Assembly (NCBI GenBank): GCA_009363175.1
Contig: CP045205.1
Coordinates: 3,286,001 to 3,350,000 of the forward strand
DNA from: Citrobacter telavivensis
GTDB taxonomy: Bacteria; Pseudomonadota; Gammaproteobacteria; Enterobacterales; Enterobacteriaceae
Direction: 5' to 3'
Length of the DNA: 64,000 bases
Both the position numbers and the translations under genes were made by a program. A model generated the notes under the pieces. It saw only the letters and a list, made by a program, of their open reading frames with translations, was not told where the DNA came from and made no database searches. Below, piece after piece: positions 1 to 7,731 of the stretch. Each line of letters opens with the position of its first letter. Position 1 is the stretch's first letter.

Positions 1-78
1 TTAAATGCAATAATCAGCCACGTTTCTAGTCAATAACAATACCAGTACCTGGTTTGCGCAAGGCGAAGGATTATTTTT

Positions 79-1023
79 ATGAAGCTTAAGAACACTCTCC
101 TGGCGTCCGCACTTCTTTCTGCGACGGCTTTTTCCGTAAACGCAGCAACAGAATTGACGCCGGAGCAAGCGGCAGCACTGAAACCTTACGACCGTGTCAC
201 GGTCACAGGCCGTTTTAATGCGATTGGCGACGCGGTGAAGGCCGTTAACCGCCGCGCAGATAAAGAAGGCGCTGCCTCATTTTATGTCGTTGATACATCT
301 GATTTTGGCAACAGTGGTAACTGGCGTGTTGTTGCAGACTTTTACAAAGCCGACGCCGAAAAAGCGGAAGCCAGCAAAAACCGCGTGATCAATGGCGTGG
401 TTGAATTACCGAAGTCTGAAGCCGTAATGCTGGAACCGTTTGATACCGTCACGGTACAGGGTTTCTACCGCAGCCAGCCGGAAGTGAATGACGCCATCAC
501 TAAAGCCGCACGTGAAAAAGGAGCCTACTCCTTCTATATCGTACGTCAGATTGATGCGAACCAGGGTGGCAACCAGCGTATCACCGCCTTTATCTATAAA
601 GAAGATGCGAAGAAACGCGTGGTGCAGAGCCCTGACGCGATCCCGGCAGACTCCGATGCTGGTCGCGCAGCGCTCGCTGCTGGCGGCGAGGCGGCGAAGA
701 ACGTCGAAATCCCGGGCGTAGCCACTACCGCATCCCCGAGCTCTGACGTGGGCCGCTTCTTCGAAACGCAATCCACTAAAGGTGGACGTTACACTGTCAC
801 CCTTCCGGATGGCACGAAAGTCGAAGAGCTGAACAAAGCCACGGCGGCTATGATGGTGCCGTTCGACAGCATCAAGTTCACCGGCAACTACAGCAGCATG
901 ACCGAAGTCTCTTATCAGGTCGCCAAACGTGCGGCGAAGCAAGGGGCCAAGTATTACCACATTACTCGCCAGTGGCAGGAACGTGGTAACAACATGACCA
1001 TCAGCGCCGATCTCTATAAATAA
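79..1023 (+). CDS. ydgH: YdgH, periplasmic protein with three DUF1471 repeats
   Basis: A 314-residue exported protein. Residues 1-22 form a signal peptide (basic start, hydrophobic core, VNA cleavage site). The mature part repeats one fold three times, at about residues 28-100, 118-180 and 258-314. Each repeat has a PYDRVTV/PFDTVTV/PFDSIKF strand followed by a helix rich in Ala/Lys/Glu and a YFxV-type strand. This is the YdgH/BhsA/McbA-like (DUF1471) architecture. E. coli YdgH is the expected orthologue; its exact role is unsettled, and the family is linked to envelope stress and surface properties. An AAGGA box lies about 9 bases before the ATG. It is followed directly by a strong terminator, so it appears to be monocistronic. 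Confidence 0.92.
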   Translation: MKLKNTLLASALLSATAFSVNAATELTPEQAAALKPYDRVTVTGRFNAIGDAVKAVNRRADKEGAASFYVVDTSDFGNSGNWRVVADFYKADAEKAEASKNRVINGVVELPKSEAVMLEPFDTVTVQGFYRSQPEVNDAITKAAREKGAYSFYIVRQIDANQGGNQRITAFIYKEDAKKRVVQSPDAIPADSDAGRAALAAGGEAAKNVEIPGVATTASPSSDVGRFFETQSTKGGRYTVTLPDGTKVEELNKATAAMMVPFDSIKFTGNYSSMTEVSYQVAKRAAKQGAKYYHITRQWQERGNNMTISADLYK

Positions 1024-1042
1024 CGATCTCCGGTAGCAAAAT

Positions 1043-1070
1043 AAGGCGGCTTTATGCCGCCTTTCGTTTT
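1043..1070 (+). terminator. Intrinsic terminator after ydgH
   Basis: An 8-bp perfect stem (AAGGCGGC / GCCGCCTT) with a 5-base loop is followed by a T-rich tail. It lies 20 bases after the ydgH stop. Confidence 0.9.
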
Positions 1071-1209
1071 ATTAGTCACAAATTTTTCTCTGATCATTGC
1101 ATGCAGTCTCTTCTCTCCGTAAAATCCCGCGCCTTAGTGGCTTTCACCATTTTTATGCGTTTTGCCACAATAATTATTCTTCATCGTTCGTTTTTACCAC
1201 GGGATAACC

Positions 1210-2592
1210 ATGGAAAAGAAACTGGGACTGAGCGCACTCACCGCGCTGGTTTTAAGCTCAATGCTTGGCGCAGGTGTTTTCAGTCTGCCGCAGAACATGG
1301 CCGCGGTTGCCAGTCCGTCGGCATTACTCATCGGCTGGGCGATCACCGGGGCCGGGATATTGCTGCTGGCGTTTGCCATGTTGATTCTGACCCGTATCCG
1401 TCCCGAACTGGATGGCGGCATCTTCACCTATGCTCGTGAAGGATTCGGGGAGCTGATCGGTTTCTGCTCTGCCTGGGGCTACTGGTTATGCGCGGTGATT
1501 GCCAACGTCTCCTACCTCGTCATTGTCTTCTCTGCCCTCAGCTTCTTTACCGACACGCCAGCGTTGCGTCTGTTTGGCGACGGGAACACCTGGCAGGCGA
1601 TCGTTGGCGCTTCGGTTCTGCTGTGGGTGGTGCACTTTCTGGTACTGCGCGGCGTACAAACGGCGGCCAGCATTAATCTGGTGGCGACGCTGGCAAAATT
1701 GTTGCCGCTCGGTCTGTTTATCGTGCTGGCCTTTATGGCGTTTAAACTGGAGGTCTTCAGCCTCGATTTTACCGGCCTCGCGCTGGGAGTCCCGGTCTGG
1801 GAACAGGTTAAGAACACGATGCTCATCACGTTATGGGTGTTCATCGGTGTGGAAGGCGCGGTGGTGGTCTCGGCGCGGGCGCGTAATAAGCACGATGTGG
1901 GTCGCGCCACGCTGTTAGCGGTGCTCTCTGCACTTGCCGTTTATCTGCTGGTTACCCTGCTCTCACTTGGCGTGGTTGCCCGTCCTGAACTGGCGGAAAT
2001 CCGTAACCCGTCAATGGCCGGTCTGATGGTCAAGATGATGGGACCGTGGGGTGAGATTATCATTGCGGCGGGCCTGATTGTCTCTGTCTGCGGAGCGTAT
2101 CTGAGTTGGACGATTATGGCGGCGGAGGTTCCGTTTCTCGCCTCAACGCATAAAGCTTTTCCGCGGATTTTCGCCCGTCAGAATGCGCAAGGGGCGCCAT
2201 CGGCTTCGCTGTGGCTCACCAACCTCTGCGTCCAGGTCTGCCTGGTGCTTATCTGGCTTACCGGTTCAGATTACAACACGCTGCTGACCATCGCCTCAGA
2301 GATGATTCTGGTGCCTTATTTCCTCGTCGGTGCCTTTCTGCTGAAAATTGCCACCCGCCCGCTTCACCAGGCGGTAGGTGTCGGTGCGTGCATTTATGGC
2401 TTATGGTTATTGTATGCCTCCGGGCCAATGCACCTGCTGCTCTCGGTAGTGCTTTATGCGCCGGGTCTGCTGGTGTTCCTGTATGCACGCAAGACGCATA
2501 CGCATGATAACGTTCTGAATCGTCAGGAGATGGTTCTGATAGGTCTGTTACTGGTTGCCGCCGTACCGGCGACCTGGTTGCTGGTGGGGTAA
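1210..2592 (+). CDS. ydgI: YdgI, APC-family amino-acid antiporter (ArcD-like)
   Basis: A 460-residue inner-membrane protein with about 12 hydrophobic segments. The N-terminal segment (ALTALVLSSMLGAGVFSLPQ) carries the small-residue GAGVF helix break typical of the basic amino-acid/polyamine antiporter branch of the APC superfamily. It matches the length and sequence style of E. coli YdgI, annotated as a putative arginine:ornithine antiporter. The substrate is inferred from the family only. The start is the ATG in ACCATGG at 1210. It sits alone between the ydgH terminator and folM, on the same strand as both. Confidence 0.9.
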   Translation: MEKKLGLSALTALVLSSMLGAGVFSLPQNMAAVASPSALLIGWAITGAGILLLAFAMLILTRIRPELDGGIFTYAREGFGELIGFCSAWGYWLCAVIANVSYLVIVFSALSFFTDTPALRLFGDGNTWQAIVGASVLLWVVHFLVLRGVQTAASINLVATLAKLLPLGLFIVLAFMAFKLEVFSLDFTGLALGVPVWEQVKNTMLITLWVFIGVEGAVVVSARARNKHDVGRATLLAVLSALAVYLLVTLLSLGVVARPELAEIRNPSMAGLMVKMMGPWGEIIIAAGLIVSVCGAYLSWTIMAAEVPFLASTHKAFPRIFARQNAQGAPSASLWLTNLCVQVCLVLIWLTGSDYNTLLTIASEMILVPYFLVGAFLLKIATRPLHQAVGVGACIYGLWLLYASGPMHLLLSVVLYAPGLLVFLYARKTHTHDNVLNRQEMVLIGLLLVAAVPATWLLVG

Positions 2593-2650
2593 ACGCATCC
2601 CATCGTTTGACGCTAATTGCCTGATTCGCAGGCGCATAAGGAGTTTTTCG

Positions 2651-3373
2651 ATGGGAACCCAACATCCTCTGCCCATTTTAGTGACCGGTGGAGGTCGCCG
2701 CATCGGTCTCGCCATTGCCTGGCACTTTCTCAATCAGAAACAGCCGGTGATCGTGAGCTACCGCACGCATTATCCGGCCATTGATGGGTTGACCCAGGCA
2801 GGAGCCCTGTGCATTCAGGCCGATTTCTCTACTGATGAAGGCATTCTGGCCTTTGCCGATAACGTTAAAGCGTGTGCCAGCGGCCTGCGCGCCATCGTGC
2901 ACAACGCCAGCGCATGGATGGCAGAGAAACCCGGAACGCCGCTCTCTGATGTACTGGCCTGTATGATGCAAATCCATGTTAATGCCCCCTATCTACTTAA
3001 TCATGCGCTGGAAGGCATGCTGCGCGGGCACGGGCACGCCGCCGGTGACATCATTCACTTTACCGATTACGTTGTGGAGAAAGGCAGCGACAAGCATATC
3101 GCCTATGCGGCCAGTAAGGCGGCGCTGGATAATATGACCCGATCATTCGCCCGTAAGCTCGCGCCAGAAGTGAAGGTTAACGCAATCGCCCCTTCGTTGA
3201 TTCTGTTTAACGAAGCTGACGATGCCGAGTACCGTCAGCAGGCACTGAACAAATCGCTGATGAAAACGGCTCCGGGCGAAAAAGAGGTAATTGATTTAAT
3301 CGATTATCTGCTGACCAGCTGCTTTGTGACCGGCCGCAGTTTCGCCGTGGACGGTGGTCGTCACCTGCGTTAG
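2651..3373 (+). CDS. folM: FolM, dihydromonapterin reductase (SDR family)
   Basis: A 240-residue short-chain dehydrogenase/reductase that reduces dihydromonapterin (and, weakly, dihydrofolate) with NADPH. The Rossmann motif TGGGRRIG lies at about residues 12-19, with the Arg-rich form typical of pteridine reductases. The catalytic Tyr/Lys pair is in YAASKAALD at about residue 152, and the C-terminal GRSFAVDGGRHLR is typical of the family. The open frame extends further upstream, but ATG 2651 gives the 240-residue family length and has an AAGGAG box 9 bases before it. It converges with ydgC, overlapping by 4 bp. Confidence 0.95.
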   Translation: MGTQHPLPILVTGGGRRIGLAIAWHFLNQKQPVIVSYRTHYPAIDGLTQAGALCIQADFSTDEGILAFADNVKACASGLRAIVHNASAWMAEKPGTPLSDVLACMMQIHVNAPYLLNHALEGMLRGHGHAAGDIIHFTDYVVEKGSDKHIAYAASKAALDNMTRSFARKLAPEVKVNAIAPSLILFNEADDAEYRQQALNKSLMKTAPGEKEVIDLIDYLLTSCFVTGRSFAVDGGRHLR

Positions 3374-3705
3374 TGAAGTTTGACCCAGCAAAAGATCAGC
3401 AGCCAGGCGCTCAGGCACCAGCAGATCACCGCCCCGCCCAGCGCCACCGGCAGCTTCAGAAAACCGGTGAAGTACCACAGCGAAACGAGATAGACAAAAT
3501 AGGGAATAATTGACCACATGCTGAACACGATGGTCGTTCGCAGCGCGTCAATACCCCGTTCGCTGGCCACGATGTAATGTGCAATCAGCGCGAATGTCGG
3601 GAACAGCGGGATTAACCCTGCGATGTAGTAATTCTTCGTTTTTGCCAGCAACCCAATCAACACCACTACCAGCGCACCCAGCGCGGCTTTAATCACGAGT
3701 CCCAT
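3370..3705 (-). CDS. ydgC: YdgC, GlpM-type inner-membrane protein
   Basis: A 111-residue protein with three to four hydrophobic helices. The sequence MGLVIKAALGALVVV, then AKTKNYYIAGLIPLFPTFA, is characteristic of the YdgC/GlpM membrane family. The open frame allows an 11-residue extension, but the ATG at 3705 matches the family start and is preceded by a purine-rich AAAGGCAAGGT. Its biochemical function is not known; the Pseudomonas relative GlpM affects alginate production. Its stop codon overlaps that of folM, which is on the opposite strand. Confidence 0.9.
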   Translation of the reverse strand: MGLVIKAALGALVVVLIGLLAKTKNYYIAGLIPLFPTFALIAHYIVASERGIDALRTTIVFSMWSIIPYFVYLVSLWYFTGFLKLPVALGGAVICWCLSAWLLIFCWVKLH

Positions 3706-3759
3706 TACCTTGCCTTTACACATCAATAACATCGGCAACCAGCATAACGGAAGCGTCCC

Positions 3760-3776
3760 CGTTTAGGAAAGATTAA
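3760..3776 (+). promoter_or_regulatory. Possible PhoP box upstream of rstA
   Basis: CGTTTA, 5 bases, GATTAA resembles the two direct half-sites of a PhoP box. In E. coli and Salmonella rstA belongs to the PhoP regulon. The best -10 hexamer (TATGTT at 3800) lies farther downstream than usual, so the match is tentative. Confidence 0.35.
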
Positions 3777-3832
3777 TGGAAGGCAACGCCCCGGCGGTGT
3801 ATGTTGACGTTTTCTGATCGGCAATCAAGACG

Positions 3833-4567
3833 ATGAACACGATTGTATTTGTTGAAGACGATCCTGAGGTCGGTGCGCTCATTGCGGCCTATCTGGCAAA
3901 ACATGACTTCGAGGTGGTCGTCGAACCGCGTGGCGATCTGGCGGAAGCGCGGATATTAGAGGTTCAACCGGACCTGGTGCTGCTGGATATTATGCTCCCC
4001 GGCAAAGACGGCATGACCCTTTGTCGTGACCTGCAGGGGCAATGGCAGGGTCCCGTCGTCCTGCTCACTTCGCTTGACAGCGACATGAACCACATCCTGG
4101 CGCTGGAAATGGGCGCCTGCGACTACATTCTGAAGACCACACCGCCAGCGGTGCTGCTGGCCCGCCTGCGGCTGCACCTGCGTCAGAGCGATCAATCTGG
4201 CCATAGCAAAGGGTTTCAGCCTGCCACCGTCACGCCGCATAAAACCCTGCGCTTTGGTTCCCTGTCCATCGATCCCATCAACCGTGTCGTATTGCTCAGC
4301 GGTGAGCAGGTCATACTGTCCACCGCCGATTTCGAACTGTTATGGGAACTCGCCACCCATGCCGGACAGATTATGGACCGCGATGCGCTGCTGAAAAATC
4401 TACGAGGCGTAAGCTACGACGGTATGGATCGCAGCGTGGACGTCGCCATCTCGCGACTACGTAAGAAACTGCTTGATAACGCGGCAGAACCCTATCGTAT
4501 TAAAACCATACGTAACAAGGGCTATCTGTTTGCCCCGCACGCCTGGGATGAAGTACAAGGCCAGTAA
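3833..4567 (+). CDS. rstA: RstA, OmpR-family response regulator
   Basis: A 244-residue response regulator. The receiver domain (about 1-118) shows the acidic pocket EDD (8-10), phospho-acceptor Asp52 in LVLLDIMLPG, switch Thr79 and Lys101. The C-terminal OmpR/PhoB winged helix (about 145-238) ends in SRLRKKL and IRNKGYLF. It is the partner of the sensor kinase RstB. In E. coli the two genes are almost contiguous; here an 859-bp segment with an opposite-strand gene separates them. RstA therefore probably has its own transcript, while rstB needs a separate promoter. Confidence 0.96.
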   Translation: MNTIVFVEDDPEVGALIAAYLAKHDFEVVVEPRGDLAEARILEVQPDLVLLDIMLPGKDGMTLCRDLQGQWQGPVVLLTSLDSDMNHILALEMGACDYILKTTPPAVLLARLRLHLRQSDQSGHSKGFQPATVTPHKTLRFGSLSIDPINRVVLLSGEQVILSTADFELLWELATHAGQIMDRDALLKNLRGVSYDGMDRSVDVAISRLRKKLLDNAAEPYRIKTIRNKGYLFAPHAWDEVQGQ

Positions 4568-4585
4568 GACGACGCCTTTCGCCGG

Positions 4586-5213
4586 TTACGGCATGACGAT
4601 ATAGGGAGGCAGTCTCAGGATCCGGAGATTGCCATAATGAATATCCAGCCCGGTGACCGTTTGAAACAGATGCTCATAGTAAACCGTCCAGTGCATGTGC
4701 GAACGGTTTTCTGTTGTACAGAACCGACGTAATTTTTCGTGACAGGACAGTGGATAATGAATGCGTCCCAGTTGACGTGCAGGACTGGGATCGCGATTGG
4801 TCACCTGACAGGGGCAATAGGTAAGAAAGACGTCGGCGCGCCGGGGAAGACGATGTCGATGGTTCGCGAAATCCCGCAATACTTCATCCCAGTGTTCAAT
4901 CATTGCTTCTTCCGCATGTCGCCCCTCGGGATCCAGCGGTTCTCGCTGCCATATTCCTCGCGAAACCGATCAGCTCGCGGTAACGCAGTTGGCCTTGTGC
5001 GCTATCGTAAGGCGGAGGGTCTTCGTGTCCTCGGTGCAGCAAGTCATGATGCAGTTCCAGCCTCCTTTGCAGAACGGAGCTGGCAACCTGATCGCGGGTC
5101 TGGCGACTATGAAAAACATAATAACGCGCGCCTTCCAGACTCAACACCAGGCCCACGGCCCCTGCCCGCGTACGTAATGGTAAGGCTTCCGTCAGCGTAT
5201 TACGCACCAGCAT
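4586..5213 (-). pseudogene. Frameshifted deaminase-like protein gene between rstA and rstB
   Basis: This gene faces away from rstB and begins with a strong ribosome site (AAGGGAGAG, 6 bases before the ATG at 5213). Frame 1 runs for about 80 convincing residues (RAGAVGLVLSLEGARYYVF looks like a beta hairpin) and then goes out of frame near 4930-4975. A second frame continues with DPEGRHAEEAMIEHW, FLTYCPC, LSCHEKLRRFC and HMHWTVYYEHLF, stopping at 4586. Read through, it would give about 208 residues with the order beta-beta, helix with HAE, strand ending in PC, helix starting with C, then strand. This is the layout of zinc-dependent nucleotide/nucleic-acid deaminase folds. One net +1 shift, or two smaller indels, restores the frame. 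The short third-frame piece FREEYGSE at the junction favours two lesions. The function is inferred; it could also be a sequencing error in a live gene. Confidence 0.6.
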
Positions 5214-5426
5214 TTGTTCTCTCCCTTGAAAAAATCCATTCCTGTTATTACGACACCATATACTTTAGCCAGGAAAGAGGTTTCCCTCTTCATCACAAAA
5301 TTTTCACGCAGGACAGGACAGTGTACACTGCCTGGCGGGATGCGCATGATGACGACCTGGACAACAGAGCAACGTACCTGCAATCCGTTTGCATCAGACA
5401 CAACATTGAACATTCGGTGATTTTTA
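5214..5426. promoter_or_regulatory. Divergent spacer between the deaminase-like gene and rstB
   Basis: A 213-bp spacer that must hold the promoter of rstB, because rstA transcription would have to cross an antisense gene to reach it. A plausible sigma-70 element for rstB is TTTCAC at about 5302 with TACACT at about 5324. No operator was recognised. Confidence 0.4.
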
Positions 5427-6728
5427 ATGAAGAAACTGTTCGTGCAGTTTTATCTCCTGCTGTTTGTCTGCTTTCTGGTGATGACCCTGCTGGTCGGACT
5501 GGTTTATAAATTCACCGCGGAACGAGCCGGCAGGCAGTCGCTCGATGATTTGATGAAAAGCTCGCTCTATCTGATGCGCAGCGAATTGCGCGAGATCCCC
5601 CCGCGCGACTGGGGTAAAACGCTCAAAGAGATGGACCTTAATCTCTCTTTTGACCTGCGCGTTGAGCCACTGACGAAATTCACGCTGGATGCCCCAAGTA
5701 TGCAGCGTTTGCGTGAAGGCGACATCATTGCGCTCGACGATCAGTACACCTTCATTCAGCGCATTCCGCGCAGTCACTATGTACTGGCCGTTGGCCCCAT
5801 TCCCTATCTCTATTTTCTCCATCAGATGCGCCTGCTGGATATCGCGCTAATGGCGTTTATCGCCATTTCACTGGCCTTTCCGGTGTTTATCTGGATGCGT
5901 CCTCACTGGCAGGAAATGCTGCGACTGGAAGCTGCCGCTCAGCGGTTCGGCACCGGTCATCTCAGTGAACGACTGAATTTTGACAGCGGTTCCAGCTTTG
6001 AACGCCTGGGCATTGCCTTTAACCAGATGGCGGACAATATCAATGCGCTGATCGCCAGTAAAAAACAGCTGATCGACGGGATTGCCCATGAACTGCGTAC
6101 CCCGTTGGTTCGACTTCGCTACCGGCTGGAGATGAGTGAAAACCTCAGTGAGCAGGAGTCTCTGGCGCTTAATCGCGATATCGGGCAACTCGAAGCGCTG
6201 ATTGAAGAACTGTTAACCTACGCCCGGCTCGACAGACCGCAGAATGAACTGCATTTGAGCGAACCGGACCTCCCAAACTGGCTCACGGCGCACATTGACG
6301 ATGTACAGAGCGTGAATCCTGAGCGAACGCTTCAGGTTTCACACCTCGTCAACGGCGATTACGGTGCGCTGGATATGCGACTCATGGAACGGGTGCTGGA
6401 TAATCTGTTAAACAACGCGCTGCGCTATTGCCAGTCCACGGTGCAGATAAGCCTGCAACTTAGCGATCGTTTCGCCACGCTGGTCGTTGAAGATGACGGT
6501 CCAGGCATTGCCCCGGAAGCCAGAGAGAACGTTTTCGAGCCTTTTGTTCGCCTGGATCCGAGTCGGGATCGCGCCACCGGCGGCTGCGGTCTGGGTCTGG
6601 CTATCGTCTACTCTATCGCTCAGGCGATGGGTGGCACGGTCAGCTGTGGGGAAAGTGAACTGGGCGGTGCCCGCTTCAGCTTTTGTTGGCCGATCCGGCA
6701 CACACTTTCCGAATTAACCGCTGGCTAA
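5427..6728 (+). CDS. rstB: RstB, sensor histidine kinase
   Basis: A 433-residue membrane kinase that phosphorylates RstA. Transmembrane helix 1 is at about 5-26, a periplasmic sensor domain spans about 27-135 and helix 2 is at about 136-156, followed by a HAMP linker. The H-box is GIAHELRTPLVRLR with His221 as the phosphorylation site. The kinase domain has an N-box (NLLNNALRY), a G1 box (EDDGPGIAPE) and a G2 box (GGCGLGLAIV). All catalytic elements are present, so the kinase looks intact despite its separation from rstA. Confidence 0.96.
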   Translation: MKKLFVQFYLLLFVCFLVMTLLVGLVYKFTAERAGRQSLDDLMKSSLYLMRSELREIPPRDWGKTLKEMDLNLSFDLRVEPLTKFTLDAPSMQRLREGDIIALDDQYTFIQRIPRSHYVLAVGPIPYLYFLHQMRLLDIALMAFIAISLAFPVFIWMRPHWQEMLRLEAAAQRFGTGHLSERLNFDSGSSFERLGIAFNQMADNINALIASKKQLIDGIAHELRTPLVRLRYRLEMSENLSEQESLALNRDIGQLEALIEELLTYARLDRPQNELHLSEPDLPNWLTAHIDDVQSVNPERTLQVSHLVNGDYGALDMRLMERVLDNLLNNALRYCQSTVQISLQLSDRFATLVVEDDGPGIAPEARENVFEPFVRLDPSRDRATGGCGLGLAIVYSIAQAMGGTVSCGESELGGARFSFCWPIRHTLSELTAG

Positions 6729-6769
6729 CGCCACCCGCACCGTAGTCGCAGGCTAAATAACCTGCTATA

Positions 6770-6792
6770 AATTGAGTATGTTGTAACTAATG
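6770..6792 (+). promoter_or_regulatory. Ter replication-arrest site (TerB position)
   Basis: AGTATGTTGTAACTAAT at 6775-6791 matches the Ter consensus AGnATGTTGTAACTAAA except at the last base. It lies 10 bases before the tus start, as TerB does in E. coli, where Tus bound to TerB also represses tus. From the known polarity, forks moving toward increasing coordinates (arriving from the rstB side) would be blocked. Confidence 0.93.
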
Positions 6793-6801
6793 AGGTACCC
6801 A

Positions 6802-7731
6802 ATGGCCCGTTACGATCTCGTCGACAGACTGAATACCACGTTTCGCCTGATGGAGCAGGCGCTGGCAGAACTGACACAAGCGCTCGGACAACATCAACTG
6901 ATGATTGCCCGCGTCTTTTCGCTACCGGAAGTGACCAAAGAGGCCGAGCACTCCCCGCTGGATACCATTGCGGTGAAGCAGCATCTGGGCAAAGAGGCCG
7001 AAACGCTGGCGCTGGCGCATTATCGTCACCTGTTTATTCAGCAGCAATCCGAATCCCGCAGCAGTAAAGCGGCGGTGCGTCTGCCGGGTGTGCTGTGCTA
7101 TCAGGTTGACGGTGCAGGCCAGGCCGCGCTGGAAAACCAGGTGCTACGTATCAATCAGTTGAAAACCACTTTTGAGCATATTGTCACCGTCGAGTCCGGT
7201 TTGCCGTCCGCCGCGCGCTTTGAATGGGTCCATCGCCATCTGCCGGGGTTGATTACGCTTAATGCCTACCGGATGCTGACGGTGATAAACGATCCGGCGA
7301 CACTGCGCTTTGGCTGGGCGAACAAGCATATCATCAAGAATCTGACGCGCGATGAGGTCCTGGCGCAACTGGAAAAGAGTCTGAATACCCCGCGCAGCGT
7401 GCATCCCTGGACGCGCGAAGAGTGGCAGGCAAAGCTTGAGCGCGAGTATCAGGACATCGCCGCCCTGCCGCAGCAGGCAAAACTGAAAATTAAGCGTCCG
7501 GTGAAGGTCCAACCCATTGCCAGAGTCTGGTACAAAGGCGAACAAAAGCAGGTACAGCATGCCTGCCCGACGCCGCTTATCGCGTTAATCAATACGGAAA
7601 ACGGTGCAGGCATGCCGGATATTGGCGAGCTACTGAACTACGACGCCGAAAACGTACAGCATCGATTTAAACCGCAGGCGCAGCCGCTGCATCTGATCAT
7701 TCCGCGACTGCACCTGTATGTGGCAGATTAA
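6802..7731 (+). CDS. tus: Tus, replication terminator protein
   Basis: A 309-residue DNA-binding protein that binds Ter sites as a monomer and stops the replicative helicase from one side. Its length is identical to that of E. coli Tus. The lock-forming His144 is present in EWVHRHLPG, and the conserved basic segments KLKIKRPVKVQPIARVWYKG and WANKHIIKNL are intact. An in-frame ATG at 6790 exists within the Ter site, but the ATG at 6802 gives the family start MARYDLVDRL. Variation is concentrated near residues 18-35 and 103-115. It converges on fumC, overlapping by 4 bp. Confidence 0.97.
   Translation: MARYDLVDRLNTTFRLMEQALAELTQALGQHQLMIARVFSLPEVTKEAEHSPLDTIAVKQHLGKEAETLALAHYRHLFIQQQSESRSSKAAVRLPGVLCYQVDGAGQAALENQVLRINQLKTTFEHIVTVESGLPSAARFEWVHRHLPGLITLNAYRMLTVINDPATLRFGWANKHIIKNLTRDEVLAQLEKSLNTPRSVHPWTREEWQAKLEREYQDIAALPQQAKLKIKRPVKVQPIARVWYKGEQKQVQHACPTPLIALINTENGAGMPDIGELLNYDAENVQHRFKPQAQPLHLIIPRLHLYVAD

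Noticed and set aside
4741..5323. 12-bp direct repeat GACAGGACAGTG at 4741-4752 and 5312-5323, nearly flanking the inserted gene
   Set aside because: The first copy lies inside the 3' half of the deaminase-like gene, so it does not bracket the insert; probably chance.
4739..5509. 256-codon open frame on the plus strand between rstA and rstB, running into rstB
   Set aside because: It lies opposite the deaminase-like gene and overlaps rstB in another frame. It has no ribosome site and no domain-like sequence, while the minus-strand gene has both.
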